DNA from: Terriglobia bacterium
GTDB taxonomy: Bacteria; Acidobacteriota; Terriglobia; Bryobacterales; Bryobacteraceae
Direction: 5' to 3'
NCBI GenBank assembly: GCA_020073365.1
Contig: JAIQFL010000016.1
Span: 1 to 58,144 of the forward strand
Length of the DNA stretch: 58,144 bases
Of this stretch, positions 17,058 to 25,887 are shown one piece after another. The notes under the pieces were generated by a model, which was not told where the DNA came from, made no database searches, and worked only from the letters and a program-made list of their open reading frames with translations. The first letter of the stretch is position 1. Each line of letters opens with the position of its first letter. A program made the translations under genes and the position numbers.

Positions 17058-18683
17058 ATGAGACAGACTTACGATGCGGTGGTGATCGGATCCGGTTTCG
17101 GTGGCGCGATCACGGCATGCCGCCTGGCGCAGGCGGGCCAAACCGTGTGTCTCCTGGAAAGAGGCCCGCGCCGCCAGAAAACCGATTTTCCACGGTCGCC
17201 CTATGACGTAACCAGCCGCGCGCTCTGGGACGAGCATCGCCGTCAGGGCTTCATCGGCTACCGGTCGTTTCCCGGCATGGACGTGATTCAAGGGTGTGGC
17301 GTCGGCGGTGGCTCCTTGCATTATTTCAATGTCTGCAAGCAGCCGCCCGCAGCCATTTTTGACCAGCCGCGGTGGCCCGGAACCATCACTTTGCAGCGGT
17401 TAGAACCATACTATCTGCTTGCCAGACGAATGCTGGATGCCAAGCCGCTCGATCCCCCCACGGGCAGGATTCTGCCCCTGCGCACCCAGGTGTTCCTGGA
17501 CGCGGTCAAGAACTATCATCCCGAAGCCGGGCTGGTGGACATCGCGGTATATCGTGATGATGCCGGGCGCGGCTCTCAGGGCGCCTGCATTTATTGCGGC
17601 AGTTGTCTCTTCGGCTGCCAGGTGCATGCCAAGAACACGCTTGATCTCAATTACATCCGCACAGCGGAGAGTCATGGCACGGAAGTGTTCCCCCTGCATC
17701 GAGCGGAGTACATCGAGCCGCACGGCAGGGGATACAAGGTCAGCATAGTCCGTTCGAGACCGGCTCCCGGGCAGGGCACCGACACGCTTGCAGTGGCAGC
17801 CGGCAAAGTCATCGTGGCTGCCGGTACGCTGGGCTCGAACGAGCTGTTACTCAAGTGCCGCGATCTCTATAAGACGCTCCCCGACCTCAGTCCTGCACTG
17901 GGAAAGGGTTTCTCAGGCAACGGTGATTTCCTGCTCGCCGGCACGCTGTACCCGGACAAGATGGTCGATCCGAGCAGCGGACCGAGTATTACGGCCGCCG
18001 TCAGCTTCGCCGCCGGGCAACAGCAGATCTGCATCGAAGACTTGGGCTTCCCCGATCCCCTGCTGTGGTACATCAACGGCAGTGTGCCAACCTGGCAGCG
18101 TTTTCGGCAGGCGTTGGTGTTTGCGTGGCACTACTTGCGGTCGAGCCTCGGGCTGACTCACCAGAGCCGCATGGACCTGGAGATCGCCCGGCTCTTTCGG
18201 GGCGGCGTCACGACCGGCTTCCTGCCCTACCTGGCAATGGGCACCGACGCGGCCGATGGAGTAATCACTTTGGACGCTGCTAACAGCGCCACCGTGAATT
18301 GGAGCCATCGCGCGAGCATGCCGATGTTTCGCCAGATCGAGCAGCACTTACGCGAGATCAGCCGCGCCTCGGGCGGGACATACGTGCAGAGTTTCCTCTG
18401 GGCCTGGCCATTTCGAAAGCTGCTTACCGCTCACCCGCTGGGGGGCTGCGCTCTGTCGACCAATCCTTCGGATGGTGTGGTGAACGAACTCGGAGAGGTG
18501 TGGAATTACCCCAATCTCTACGTGGCCGATGGCTCTGTGATCCCTACCGCCCTGTCGGTGAACCCGTCGGCGACCATCAGCGCAGTGGCGGAGCGGATTG
18601 CGTTCCACATGATCCACGGCAGGGAAATCGAACCGACGGACATACGCTCGACGGCGTCTGCGGCCGGGCCGGCTTCCGGCTGA
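17058..18683 (+). CDS. GMC-type FAD oxidoreductase (cholesterol-oxidase-like)
   Basis: The 541-residue flavoprotein begins with a Rossmann FAD motif, 'VVIGSGFGG' (G11, G13, G16), then 'GCGVGGGSLHYFNV'. A cysteine motif 'CIYCGSCLFGC' lies near residue 175, as in the ferredoxin-like insert of some GMC members. The C-terminal active-site region 'TAHPLGGCALSTNPSDGVV' and 'NLYVADGSVIPTALSVNPS' is intact. It should oxidise an alcohol, possibly a sterol-like or terpenoid hydroxyl. No signal peptide is present. It lies 41 bases after the cytochrome gene and could pass electrons to it. A decayed relative is at 46340-47467. Confidence 0.88.
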   Translation: MRQTYDAVVIGSGFGGAITACRLAQAGQTVCLLERGPRRQKTDFPRSPYDVTSRALWDEHRRQGFIGYRSFPGMDVIQGCGVGGGSLHYFNVCKQPPAAIFDQPRWPGTITLQRLEPYYLLARRMLDAKPLDPPTGRILPLRTQVFLDAVKNYHPEAGLVDIAVYRDDAGRGSQGACIYCGSCLFGCQVHAKNTLDLNYIRTAESHGTEVFPLHRAEYIEPHGRGYKVSIVRSRPAPGQGTDTLAVAAGKVIVAAGTLGSNELLLKCRDLYKTLPDLSPALGKGFSGNGDFLLAGTLYPDKMVDPSSGPSITAAVSFAAGQQQICIEDLGFPDPLLWYINGSVPTWQRFRQALVFAWHYLRSSLGLTHQSRMDLEIARLFRGGVTTGFLPYLAMGTDAADGVITLDAANSATVNWSHRASMPMFRQIEQHLREISRASGGTYVQSFLWAWPFRKLLTAHPLGGCALSTNPSDGVVNELGEVWNYPNLYVADGSVIPTALSVNPSATISAVAERIAFHMIHGREIEPTDIRSTASAAGPASG

Positions 18684-18719
18684 CTTCAGCGTTGCCGTCG
18701 TACCTTTTGAGGAGAGAAC

Positions 18720-19127
18720 ATGGACAGACTGCGGAGCGTTACGATCTATCAAACGGTGATGGGAATCAGCATCGTTCTGAACATCCTCGTGGGCATCTTC
18801 ATTCTCTTTGCACCGGACACGTTTGCAGCCCTGCTCGGCCAGCCTCGCCCCTCGCCCGAGACGTGGCCCCGTCACTGGGGTGCGCAACTCATCGCGATCA
18901 ACCTGCTCTATCTGCCCGGCTTAAGCGACCCGATCCGGAACCGATTCGTAAACTATCTGGGCATCCTGATTCGGCTTTCGTTTGCGCTGTTTTTCTTCAC
19001 GCAGGGGCGCGGTTTTGTCACGATGGGTATCTACGACGGGACATTCGGGTTATCGCTGCTCGCTACATATTTGCGAGTGCCGCGAGTTACCCCACCGTCA
19101 TCGGCTGCCACTCGGTCCTCACCGTGA
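18720..19127 (+). CDS. Small four-helix membrane protein
   Basis: The 135-residue product has four hydrophobic segments ('GISIVLNILVGIFILFAP', 'LIAINLLYLPG', 'LIRLSFALFFFTQG', 'GTFGLSLLATYL'). A good ribosome binding site (gaggaga) precedes ATG 18720. It has no catalytic motif and resembles DoxX-like small quinone-associated membrane proteins only in size and topology. It ends the redox operon and may be a membrane partner of the oxidoreductases. The 280 bases after it, to yacG, hold nothing recognised. Confidence 0.7.
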   Translation: MDRLRSVTIYQTVMGISIVLNILVGIFILFAPDTFAALLGQPRPSPETWPRHWGAQLIAINLLYLPGLSDPIRNRFVNYLGILIRLSFALFFFTQGRGFVTMGIYDGTFGLSLLATYLRVPRVTPPSSAATRSSP

Positions 19128-19407
19128 GATTACCGCCGCGCGTTCTGAGCGGTCGCGACTCCGCCGTGACTTGTCTTCTGTAGCCCAGTGCTACCTCATG
19201 TATCATTCGCGATTCGAAAGTATGGTCCGGTGCCGCGACGGAACGAGCGGATATCCCGCTGGTAGTGGGCACGGGTTTTGGGAAATCGCTGTCCGGCGCC
19301 AATATCGGGCCGTCCACCCGCAACTAGCCGCGCTTATCTTCACGTCTATGGGTCGGACTACCTTGGGTGCCCCTCAAATCCCCGCCTGCCGGCAGGCCGC
19401 CGCGGAG

Positions 19408-19566
19408 CTACGAATCGTCTTCAGCCTCGGATGGTTTCTCCGCGGAAGGGATCACGTACTTCTCGGTGGCCCAGTTGCCCAGATCGACGACCCGGCAACG
19501 GTCGCTGCAAAACGGGAATTCGGGGTCGCCCAGGCTGACCTCTTTCTTACAGATGGGGCACTTCAT
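19408..19566 (-). CDS. yacG: YacG-like zinc-binding DNA gyrase inhibitor
   Basis: The 52-residue product has the YacG zinc site: 'MKCPICKKEVSLG' then 'FPFCSDRCRVVDLGNW', four cysteines in a C-x2-C...C-x3-C arrangement. YacG binds GyrB and inhibits gyrase. ATG 19566 overlaps the stop of rimO by 4 bases, so it is translated from the same mRNA. Confidence 0.88.
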   Translation of the reverse strand: MKCPICKKEVSLGDPEFPFCSDRCRVVDLGNWATEKYVIPSAEKPSEAEDDS

Positions 19567-20966
19567 ATGGCGATGTGAATCAGGGGCGCGGGAGCGGACT
19601 GGGGCACTCGCTCGGTGGAAGCCAGGAGCGTACCCACCACATCGTAGTCGTGCGCTTCGGTGATGCGCAGACGGCGGATCTCGCCCGGCCGCGGCTCGGC
19701 GCCTTCGAAATCGTTCACCAGGGTTACGCCGTCGATCTCCGGCGCTTGCGTGGGCATGCGCGCTTCCCAAAGCAGATCGGTCTCTTTGGAAAGTCCCTCC
19801 ACCAACACGGGCATCTCCGCGCCCACCAGGCCACGATTGCGGGTGCGCGCAATCTTCCGTTGGATGGCCATCAGCCGGCGCTTGCGGTTCTGGATTATGC
19901 GGCCCTCCACCTTGCCGTCGAGCGCATAGCTCGCGCTGGTATCTTCGTCCGAATAGGCGAACACGCCCAGGTTGTCGAACCGGGCGGCCTGCACGAACTG
20001 GCACAGTTCCTCGAAATCCCCAGCGGTCTCACCCGGGAAGCCGGCGATCAAGCTGGTGCGGACGGCAACCCCGGGAATGGTGCGGCGGATCCGCTCCAGC
20101 AATTTCAGGAAGATTTCTCCGGAGGCGCCCCGCTTCATGCGCTTCAGGACGCGGGCGCTCGCGTGCTGTAGCGGCATGTCGATATACTTCACCAGGGCCG
20201 GGTGGAGGGCGATGGTATCGAGCAGTTTCTGCGTGACCTTATTGGGGTAGGCGTACAGGAATCGAATCCATTTGGCGTGCGGGGTATCGATCTGCGCCAG
20301 CCGCTCCAGGAGGTGCGCCAGTCCGTCCGTCAGCCCGAAATCTTCGCCGAAACAGGTGGTGTCCTGCCCGATCAGGTTGATCTCGCGCACGCCTTGTTGG
20401 AACAGGCGGGTGGCTTCCGAGATCACCGATTCGAAGCGCCGGCTGCGGAACTTGCCGCGGTACTGCGGGATCACGCAGAACGTGCAGGGATGATCGCAAC
20501 CCTCGGCGATTTTCACGTAGGCGAAGTGGTGCGGCGTGGCCAGCACACGCGGCGTGAGGTCGTGATACAGGTACGGCTCTAGGGGATTTCCAGGTGCGGC
20601 CTCGCCCGAAGGGCCTTCCGCCATGGCTTCGCACAAGTCGACGATGCGGTCCAGCTCGTTGGTCCCTATGAGGGCGTCCACTTCCGGGAGCTCCTGGCGG
20701 ATGTCCCCGCGGTAGCGTTCCACCAGGCAGCCCGCGACGATCAACTTCCTGGCACGGCCGATTCTCTTGTATTCGGCCATCTCCAGGATGGTATCGACGG
20801 ATTCCTTCTTGGCGGGATCGATAAAACTGCAGGTGTTGACCACCAGAACGTCGGCCTGATCGGGATGGGGGGTGAGCTCGTGACCCTTGGCCACAAGCTG
20901 GCCCATCATCACTTCACTATCGACGAGGTTCTTGGGACAACCCAGACTGACAAAACCGACTTTCAA
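19563..20966 (-). CDS. rimO: Ribosomal protein S12 methylthiotransferase RimO
   Basis: This radical SAM enzyme adds a methylthio group to the conserved aspartate of ribosomal protein S12. The N-terminal UPF0004 domain carries the auxiliary cluster cysteines ('SLGCPKN', 'VNTCSF', 'VAGCLVE'). The radical SAM motif C-x3-C-x2-C is in 'EGCDHPCTFCVIPQYRGK'. A C-terminal TRAM domain is recognisable around 'GLVGAEMPVLVEGLSKETD'. The start is TTG 20966, directly before 'KVGFVSLGCPKN'. 'CPKNLVDSE' favours RimO over MiaB. Confidence 0.95.
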   Translation of the reverse strand: MKVGFVSLGCPKNLVDSEVMMGQLVAKGHELTPHPDQADVLVVNTCSFIDPAKKESVDTILEMAEYKRIGRARKLIVAGCLVERYRGDIRQELPEVDALIGTNELDRIVDLCEAMAEGPSGEAAPGNPLEPYLYHDLTPRVLATPHHFAYVKIAEGCDHPCTFCVIPQYRGKFRSRRFESVISEATRLFQQGVREINLIGQDTTCFGEDFGLTDGLAHLLERLAQIDTPHAKWIRFLYAYPNKVTQKLLDTIALHPALVKYIDMPLQHASARVLKRMKRGASGEIFLKLLERIRRTIPGVAVRTSLIAGFPGETAGDFEELCQFVQAARFDNLGVFAYSDEDTSASYALDGKVEGRIIQNRKRRLMAIQRKIARTRNRGLVGAEMPVLVEGLSKETDLLWEARMPTQAPEIDGVTLVNDFEGAEPRPGEIRRLRITEAHDYDVVGTLLASTERVPQSAPAPLIHIAI

Positions 20967-21014
20967 GCGATTATCCAGCGATCACACGTCACACAACCAG
21001 GAATGGAGGTGCTA

Positions 21015-21410
21015 CTAGCGATTTCCCTGCTCCGCTCCGGGAATCGGGCCGGGAACCGGGCCGGGGCCGTTTAGCCTGTCCCACCCCTCATGGCGTTCCG
21101 GAGCCCGCCGGCGCACGCCAGGTTTTCTGGCCGCGGCCTTGCGCGCCTCGGCTTCCGAACGGGCGGTGACGTAGGCCAGGAAGTCGTCGTTGGTGAGGTG
21201 ATGCTCGCATTGCGTCAACCCCTCCAGGTCCGCGGTGAGTTTCCGGGCACAGAGAGCGGGCCCCTCCTGGATGCCGACGTGGTGCTTCAGGAAGAGCGTC
21301 AGGTCGGCGCTTACGATATACCGAATCGTGGGTGCTCGCTCCTCGATGCTGTCGAATCGATAGATTCGGAGCGCCTCGCTCTGATCGAACCCCATGTACC
21401 GTAGCTGCAT
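21015..21410 (-). CDS. Conserved-looking hypothetical protein
   Basis: ATG 21410 is preferred because ggaggg lies 5 bases upstream; a GTG at 21422 would add four residues. The 131-residue product is a soluble alpha/beta protein ('RYMGFDQSEALRIYRFDSI', 'TLFLKHHVGIQEGPALCARK') with an Arg-rich, Pro/Gly-rich tail. The N-terminal 75 residues look globular and the tail disordered. No family is recognised. The gene is on the same strand as rimO but upstream of it. Confidence 0.6.
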   Translation of the reverse strand: MQLRYMGFDQSEALRIYRFDSIEERAPTIRYIVSADLTLFLKHHVGIQEGPALCARKLTADLEGLTQCEHHLTNDDFLAYVTARSEAEARKAAARKPGVRRRAPERHEGWDRLNGPGPVPGPIPGAEQGNR

Positions 21411-21485
21411 GAAACCCTCCACTCCTTTTTCCCTTTTGGGAATCTCGGCCCTGCCCGTAAGGAACGCGGGGAATGAGAATCCTCG

Positions 21486-21731
21486 TTACTCGTGCACCGG
21501 GGCAGGTTCGCCCGCCGGGGCCGATTCACCCGCCGCGATGGAAACCTCGCCGGACGGTCCAATAGCTCCGTCGGGCCCTGCGAGCAAATCGTCTTCTTCC
21601 GGCGTACTGGAGTCGCCGGATAGCTTCTCCGCCTTGCGCTGAATTCTGCGCGCCGCCTTATCGCGCTGCTTTTCCATGCGCGCGATTTCTTTCTGACGTT
21701 TCTTGAAGGTGGTACCCGAACGCATACCCAT
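21486..21731 (-). CDS. Small basic hypothetical protein
   Basis: This 81-residue protein has a basic helical N-terminal half ('FKKRQKEIARMEKQRDKAAR') and an acidic, Gly/Ala/Pro-rich second half. The N-terminal part looks nucleic-acid-binding or coiled-coil. It lies between the RRM gene and an unknown gene on the same strand. Function unknown. Confidence 0.6.
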   Translation of the reverse strand: MGMRSGTTFKKRQKEIARMEKQRDKAARRIQRKAEKLSGDSSTPEEDDLLAGPDGAIGPSGEVSIAAGESAPAGEPAPVHE

Positions 21732-21792
21732 GAGGATCCGCTCCTGATCTGCGGCCGATTCTCGCTAGACCGGCCGCGGTTTCAAAACCAAA

Positions 21793-22119
21793 CTACCAGC
21801 GGGGCTCACGCCGCTGCCTGGGCCCGCCACCGCCTTCGCGGCGGCCACCGCCGGAACCGCCCCGGCCCCCTTCGCCCTTGGGCCGGGCTTCATTGATATT
21901 GAGTGCCCTGCCATCCATCTCGTGTCCGTTCAGTGCGGCAATGGCGCGATCGGCTTCGCCGGCATCGGCCATTTCGACGAACGCGAACCCGCGGGGGCGT
22001 CCCGTGTCGCGATCCGCAACCATGCTCACGCGATCCACTTTTCCGTACGCTTCAAACAGCGACCTGAGGGCTGATTCCGTGGCCGCGAAATCCAAATTAC
22101 CAACAAAAATGTTCTTCAC
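21793..22119 (-). CDS. RRM-domain RNA-binding protein
   Basis: The 108-residue protein is one RNA recognition motif plus a Gly/Arg-rich tail. RNP2 is 'IFVGNL' (residues 4-9) and RNP1 is 'RGFAFVEM' (43-50). The tail (from about residue 80) is RGG-like. Bacterial RRM proteins of this glycine-rich type are often cold-induced RNA chaperones. The start is GTG 22119, after aaggaa. A 300-base leader lies upstream, consistent with post-transcriptional control, though this is inference. Confidence 0.92.
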   Translation of the reverse strand: MKNIFVGNLDFAATESALRSLFEAYGKVDRVSMVADRDTGRPRGFAFVEMADAGEADRAIAALNGHEMDGRALNINEARPKGEGGRGGSGGGRREGGGGPRQRREPRW

Positions 22120-22423
22120 GTAATTTCCTTGACGTTCTGTGACTTCTAAACTTTCCGGTTGTGCGGGCTACGACGAGGCACATGGATCACGCCAGGTTTC
22201 GCGGGCCGACCAAAAGGCACCTTCAGTTTAGCAGATTTTACTCGGAAACGCTTTCCGGAAAACGTGGATGACGTGGATAGAGGTGGATGCATGGACGATG
22301 ATTGGCCATCAGCCGCAGCTTGCTGATGGCCCGATTGCGAGAAACCCACGAAAACCCGGACTGGAAATGGGAAGTCCGGCGCCCGGAGACCCTGCGCGGC
22401 CGGGTCGAAATCGCGGAGGCAAA
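22120..22423. other. Non-coding spacer between the VWFA gene and the RRM gene
   Basis: No open frame here looks coding. It holds a strong hairpin: ggccatcagc (22304-22313) pairs with gctgatggcc (22322-22331). On the minus strand this falls after the VWFA gene stop and could end that transcript, but no T-run follows, so a rho-independent terminator is not certain. The rest would be the 5' leader of the RRM gene. Confidence 0.5.
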
Positions 22424-23551
22424 CTACTTCGTTGCCAGCCAGTAACCGGGCCGCGTTTGGGTCCGCTTTACCTCGGGGTGGCCAGTTACAATCACCTCGA
22501 TCTGGTGGAACCCGCCTTCCTCTTTGTTGTTGGGGGAGTAGCTGATGGTGTACTCGCTATGCAGTTCTTCGCCGACCCTCTGCATGGCCTCTTCCAAGGT
22601 GCGCTGGCTGTGGAAGCCGAATTCGCTGCCGCCGGTCCCCTTGGTAAACAGCTCCACCGGGTTGTCCTTGAAAATGTACTTCACATCCCGGAGCACTTCC
22701 ATCATCAAAGGGATGAACTCGACGCGGCCGGCATTGGTCCCATACGTCTGCGCCACAATGGTTGGGGTCGCGGCCACGTTGGACGGCAGCGGGTGCATGG
22801 CTGGAGGGTTATTGTCGGGACGGTCCATCGTAGGTGGAGCGACGAGGGTGTTGATGAACCGCGACATGTCGACGGAATAGAAAATCACGTTGTTGACCTG
22901 CAAACCGATCAGCGCCTCGCGCGCCCGGCTCTCGCTGCCCAGGTCGCGCGTTTCCCCGATCACCAGCATGATCCGCCGCCGGTTCTTGGGACGGCTGGCT
23001 AACAGCCTGGTTCCATCGACCACGGCGTCAATGAGGCGGTTGGATTGGCTGCCGGGATAGATCGTCTTCACCTGCTTGGTGATCAGGTCCGGGTCGTTGG
23101 TGAAGCTCTGCAGCGTGCGGATGCGCGAATCGTATGCAATGACCGCGGCCTCGCCCATGTCGCCCAGGATCAGAGGGCCCACCAGGTTCCCGATCTTCTT
23201 CACCTGCGGCATCAGGCCTTCCACGTGCGCGTTCGCCTGGATGGCAATCACCAGGGAAATCGGAACAAAGGTCTCGTCCACCTGGATGTTCTGTTCCTTA
23301 CCGTTGTCGAACAGGCGGAACTGGTCCTTGCGAATCCCGTTGACATAGCTGCCGTCGCGGTCGAACACCAGAACCGGGGCCACCACGTAATCGACAGTCA
23401 TGCCGAATCTCACCCCGTCGGGAGACGGTTGCTGCGGCGGTTGCGTGGAGGATTGCTGCCCCGGTGGCGGCTGCGTGGGTGGCGGCTGCGTAGATGACTG
23501 CTGCGCCACGAGAAATCCGCAGAGAAGCGTTACTAGAAGAAGTCGAAGCAT
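22424..23551 (-). CDS. Secreted VWFA-domain protein, acidobacterial type
   Basis: The 375-residue product has a signal peptide ('LRLLLVTLLCGFLVAQ') and a Pro/Gln-rich linker (residues 20-45). The core matches the acidobacterial VWFA-related family: 'VLVFDRDGSYVNGIRKDQF', 'RLFDNGKEQNIQVDETFVP' then a von Willebrand A fold ending in 'EYTISYSPNNKEEGGFHQIE'. The MIDAS motif is not canonical DxSxS. It is probably an envelope protein with a protein-binding role. It starts 1 base after moaB ends, so it is read with the molybdenum cofactor genes. Confidence 0.82.
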   Translation of the reverse strand: MLRLLLVTLLCGFLVAQQSSTQPPPTQPPPGQQSSTQPPQQPSPDGVRFGMTVDYVVAPVLVFDRDGSYVNGIRKDQFRLFDNGKEQNIQVDETFVPISLVIAIQANAHVEGLMPQVKKIGNLVGPLILGDMGEAAVIAYDSRIRTLQSFTNDPDLITKQVKTIYPGSQSNRLIDAVVDGTRLLASRPKNRRRIMLVIGETRDLGSESRAREALIGLQVNNVIFYSVDMSRFINTLVAPPTMDRPDNNPPAMHPLPSNVAATPTIVAQTYGTNAGRVEFIPLMMEVLRDVKYIFKDNPVELFTKGTGGSEFGFHSQRTLEEAMQRVGEELHSEYTISYSPNNKEEGGFHQIEVIVTGHPEVKRTQTRPGYWLATK

Positions 23552-23552
23552 T

Positions 23553-24050
23553 CTACTCCTGGCGGGCAGCCGCGTGCTCGGTCCGCCCTCCTAACAATTC
23601 CAGCACGTGTGGCACCAACTCCACGATAGCATCGAGCGATTCCACCGCGCCTTTGGGAGAACCCGGAAGGTTCACAATCAAAACCCGGCCACGGGTGCCG
23701 GCGAGCGAGCGGGAAAGCACAGCCAAGGGCGTGGATTCGCGCCCGCGGGTGCGCATCAACTCGCCCAGTCCGGGTATCTCGCGGTCCAGCACGGCGCGTG
23801 TAGCCTCGGGCGTAACATCGCGCGGAGCCACCCCCGTGCCGCCGGTGGTGAAGATGGCGGAAATCTGCCCGCCATCCGCCAGGGTAGCCAGGCGGACGCC
23901 AATTTCAGCGGCCTCATCGGGTATCGCTTCCATCACTGTGACGCTCCAGCCCAGTTGTTCCAGCCGGTCCCGCACGGCGGGACCGGAGCGGTCGGAGCGC
24001 GCGCCGGCGCTCACGGAATCGCTGATGGTCAAGACGGCAGCATTAGTCAT
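23553..24050 (-). CDS. moaB: Molybdenum cofactor biosynthesis protein MoaB/MogA
   Basis: This 165-residue molybdopterin-binding protein activates molybdopterin by adenylylation for metal insertion. Family motifs are '[20 protein letters not shown]', '[17 protein letters not shown]' and '[13 protein letters not shown]'. Length is typical of MoaB/MogA. The ATG at 24050 overlaps the end of moaC by 8 bases. Whether it acts as MogA or as an inactive MoaB cannot be settled from sequence. Confidence 0.9.
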   Translation of the reverse strand: MTNAAVLTISDSVSAGARSDRSGPAVRDRLEQLGWSVTVMEAIPDEAAEIGVRLATLADGGQISAIFTTGGTGVAPRDVTPEATRAVLDREIPGLGELMRTRGRESTPLAVLSRSLAGTRGRVLIVNLPGSPKGAVESLDAIVELVPHVLELLGGRTEHAAARQE

Positions 24051-24519
24051 GATTCACCTTGCGGTGGAAATCCCCGCTTTTCCCCCCGGTCTTTTCCAGC
24101 AGATACAGGTCTTGGATTTCGATGGATTTGTCGAGGGCCTTGAGCATGTCGTACACCGTCAAGGCGGCCACCGAGGCGGCGGTGAGCGCCTCCATTTCGA
24201 CACCCGTCTGCGCCGTAGTGGCGGCGCTGGCCACGATGCGGACGCCTTCCGCTTCCAAAGTCACTTCCACATCCGCGTGTGTGAGCATCAGCGGATGGCA
24301 TAGCGGAATCAGTTCGGAAGTCCGCTTGGCGGCGGAGATGCCGGCAATGCGCGCGATCTCCAGGGGGTTGCCCTTGGGATTGTTCGGAACCTTCTGGAGC
24401 GCCGCCGGCCGGATGCGCACGAAGGCATGCGCGCGTGCGGTGCGCCGCGTTTCCGGCTTGGCCGACACATCCACCATGCGCGGGCTCCCGGTGGAATCGT
24501 AATGCGATAGTTTGTTCAT
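24043..24519 (-). CDS. moaC: Cyclic pyranopterin monophosphate synthase MoaC
   Basis: MoaC makes cyclic pyranopterin monophosphate together with MoaA. The 158-residue product has '[16 protein letters not shown]', '[17 protein letters not shown]', '[20 protein letters not shown]' and '[12 protein letters not shown]', all hallmark segments. ATG 24519 overlaps the moeA stop by 4 bases (ATGA). Full length. Confidence 0.95.
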   Translation of the reverse strand: MNKLSHYDSTGSPRMVDVSAKPETRRTARAHAFVRIRPAALQKVPNNPKGNPLEIARIAGISAAKRTSELIPLCHPLMLTHADVEVTLEAEGVRIVASAATTAQTGVEMEALTAASVAALTVYDMLKALDKSIEIQDLYLLEKTGGKSGDFHRKVNHD

Positions 24520-25727
24520 TTGAGCAGCACCCGAATCGGTTCCCCGCACGGGTATTCGGCCCGGCCCGCATCCGCTACCAGGTAGGCGTTGGAGCGCGCG
24601 ATCGCCGGGATATCGCCCGAGCCGTGCCAATCCACCGGCGTCACGTCGGCACCATCGTCGCTGAGGCGTGCCGGCAGAAAGCGCGTCAGCCCGATGCGGT
24701 GGCGGAAGTCGCGCGTCAGGCGCGCCCAAGGCATCCACAGCGGGGTCTCCTCCTGGCCCGAGAGCAGTTCCAGCGCGGCGCGCGCGAAGATCTCAAACGT
24801 CACCATGGTGGACGCGGGATTGCCCGGCAGACCGAAGAAGAACTTCCCTCCGGCGCGGCCGAATACCAGCGGCTGGCCCGGCTGGATGAGCACCCGGTCG
24901 AAATAAAATTCCGCGCCGAAGCCCGAGAGCACCGGCTCCACGACGTCATACTTGCCCGCGGAAACGCCGCCCGAGAGGAGCACGAGATCGGCGGCCAGGC
25001 CCTTGCCAATGATCTCGCGGGTGTGTTCGACAGTGTCACGCGCTACCGGCAAAATCTGCGGGATGCCGCCGGCCCGCGCCACCTGGGCCCCCAGCGACCA
25101 GGCATTGGAGTTGCGAATCTGGAACTCCGCGGGAGTCTCGTGGACCTCCACTATTTCGTCCCCCGTGGCGATGATGGCCACCGAGGGCTTGCGGTAGACC
25201 ATCGCCTTGTGGCGGCCGAACGCTGCCAACAGCGCTACGCCGCTATAGTCCAGGCGCGTGCCGGCGCGCAGCACAACTTCATGAGCGGCGGCCTCGCAGC
25301 CTTGGGGGTTGATGAACTGATGGGGCTCGGCGGAGCGGTCGATCGCCACGCGCCGGCTCGCCGGATTCGAGCCGTCCACCCGGCGCGTGTGCTCGATCAT
25401 CACCACCGCGTCGGCGCCCGCGGGAATCGGCGCGCCGGTCATGATCTCGACGGCCTCGCCACGGCCTACTACGCCCGCGTATCGCTCACCGGCACGGACT
25501 TCCCCGACGATTTCGAACTCGCCGGGCAGATCCCTGGCCCGCACGGCATAGCCATCGCGCACGGAGCGCGCGACGGCGGGGCTGTCGCGATCGGCGGCCA
25601 GGTCGCCGGCCAGCACGCGCCCTGCTGCGGCTTCCAACGGAATCTCTTCGGTGGCAGGAGCCTTGCGCTCCGCACGCACGGCGGCAACGACGGTTTCACG
25701 CGCTTCGGTAAACGTCAGCGGGGCCAC
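24516..25727 (-). CDS. moeA: Molybdopterin molybdenumtransferase MoeA
   Basis: MoeA inserts molybdate into adenylylated molybdopterin. Visible motifs: '[13 protein letters not shown]' (N-terminal domain), '[19 protein letters not shown]', '[15 protein letters not shown]', '[14 protein letters not shown]' and '[17 protein letters not shown]'. The start GTG 25727 ('[10 protein letters not shown]') gives 403 residues, the usual length; the open frame continues upstream to 26021 but that part is non-homologous and overlaps the end of the next gene. First gene of the moeA-moaC-moaB-VWFA operon. Confidence 0.93.
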   Translation of the reverse strand: MAPLTFTEARETVVAAVRAERKAPATEEIPLEAAAGRVLAGDLAADRDSPAVARSVRDGYAVRARDLPGEFEIVGEVRAGERYAGVVGRGEAVEIMTGAPIPAGADAVVMIEHTRRVDGSNPASRRVAIDRSAEPHQFINPQGCEAAAHEVVLRAGTRLDYSGVALLAAFGRHKAMVYRKPSVAIIATGDEIVEVHETPAEFQIRNSNAWSLGAQVARAGGIPQILPVARDTVEHTREIIGKGLAADLVLLSGGVSAGKYDVVEPVLSGFGAEFYFDRVLIQPGQPLVFGRAGGKFFFGLPGNPASTMVTFEIFARAALELLSGQEETPLWMPWARLTRDFRHRIGLTRFLPARLSDDGADVTPVDWHGSGDIPAIARSNAYLVADAGRAEYPCGEPIRVLLK

Positions 25728-25887
25728 ACCTTCTATTCTAAGACCGCAGGGGGGCGCCAGGGATTTTCGGGGCGCAAGCACTCGCGATTGCCGGGCCCGG
25801 GGCACCCTGAGGCTCCCCAGGATTCGCGCCCGGTACGAAAGGGCGCCGAAGCCGATCAGGAGGGTGTCCTCACCTCGGTCACTGCGC

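Noticed and set aside
19087..19323. Minus-strand 78-codon frame between the redox operon and yacG
   Set aside because: No recognisable pattern or ribosome binding site; part of it overlaps the end of the small membrane protein gene.
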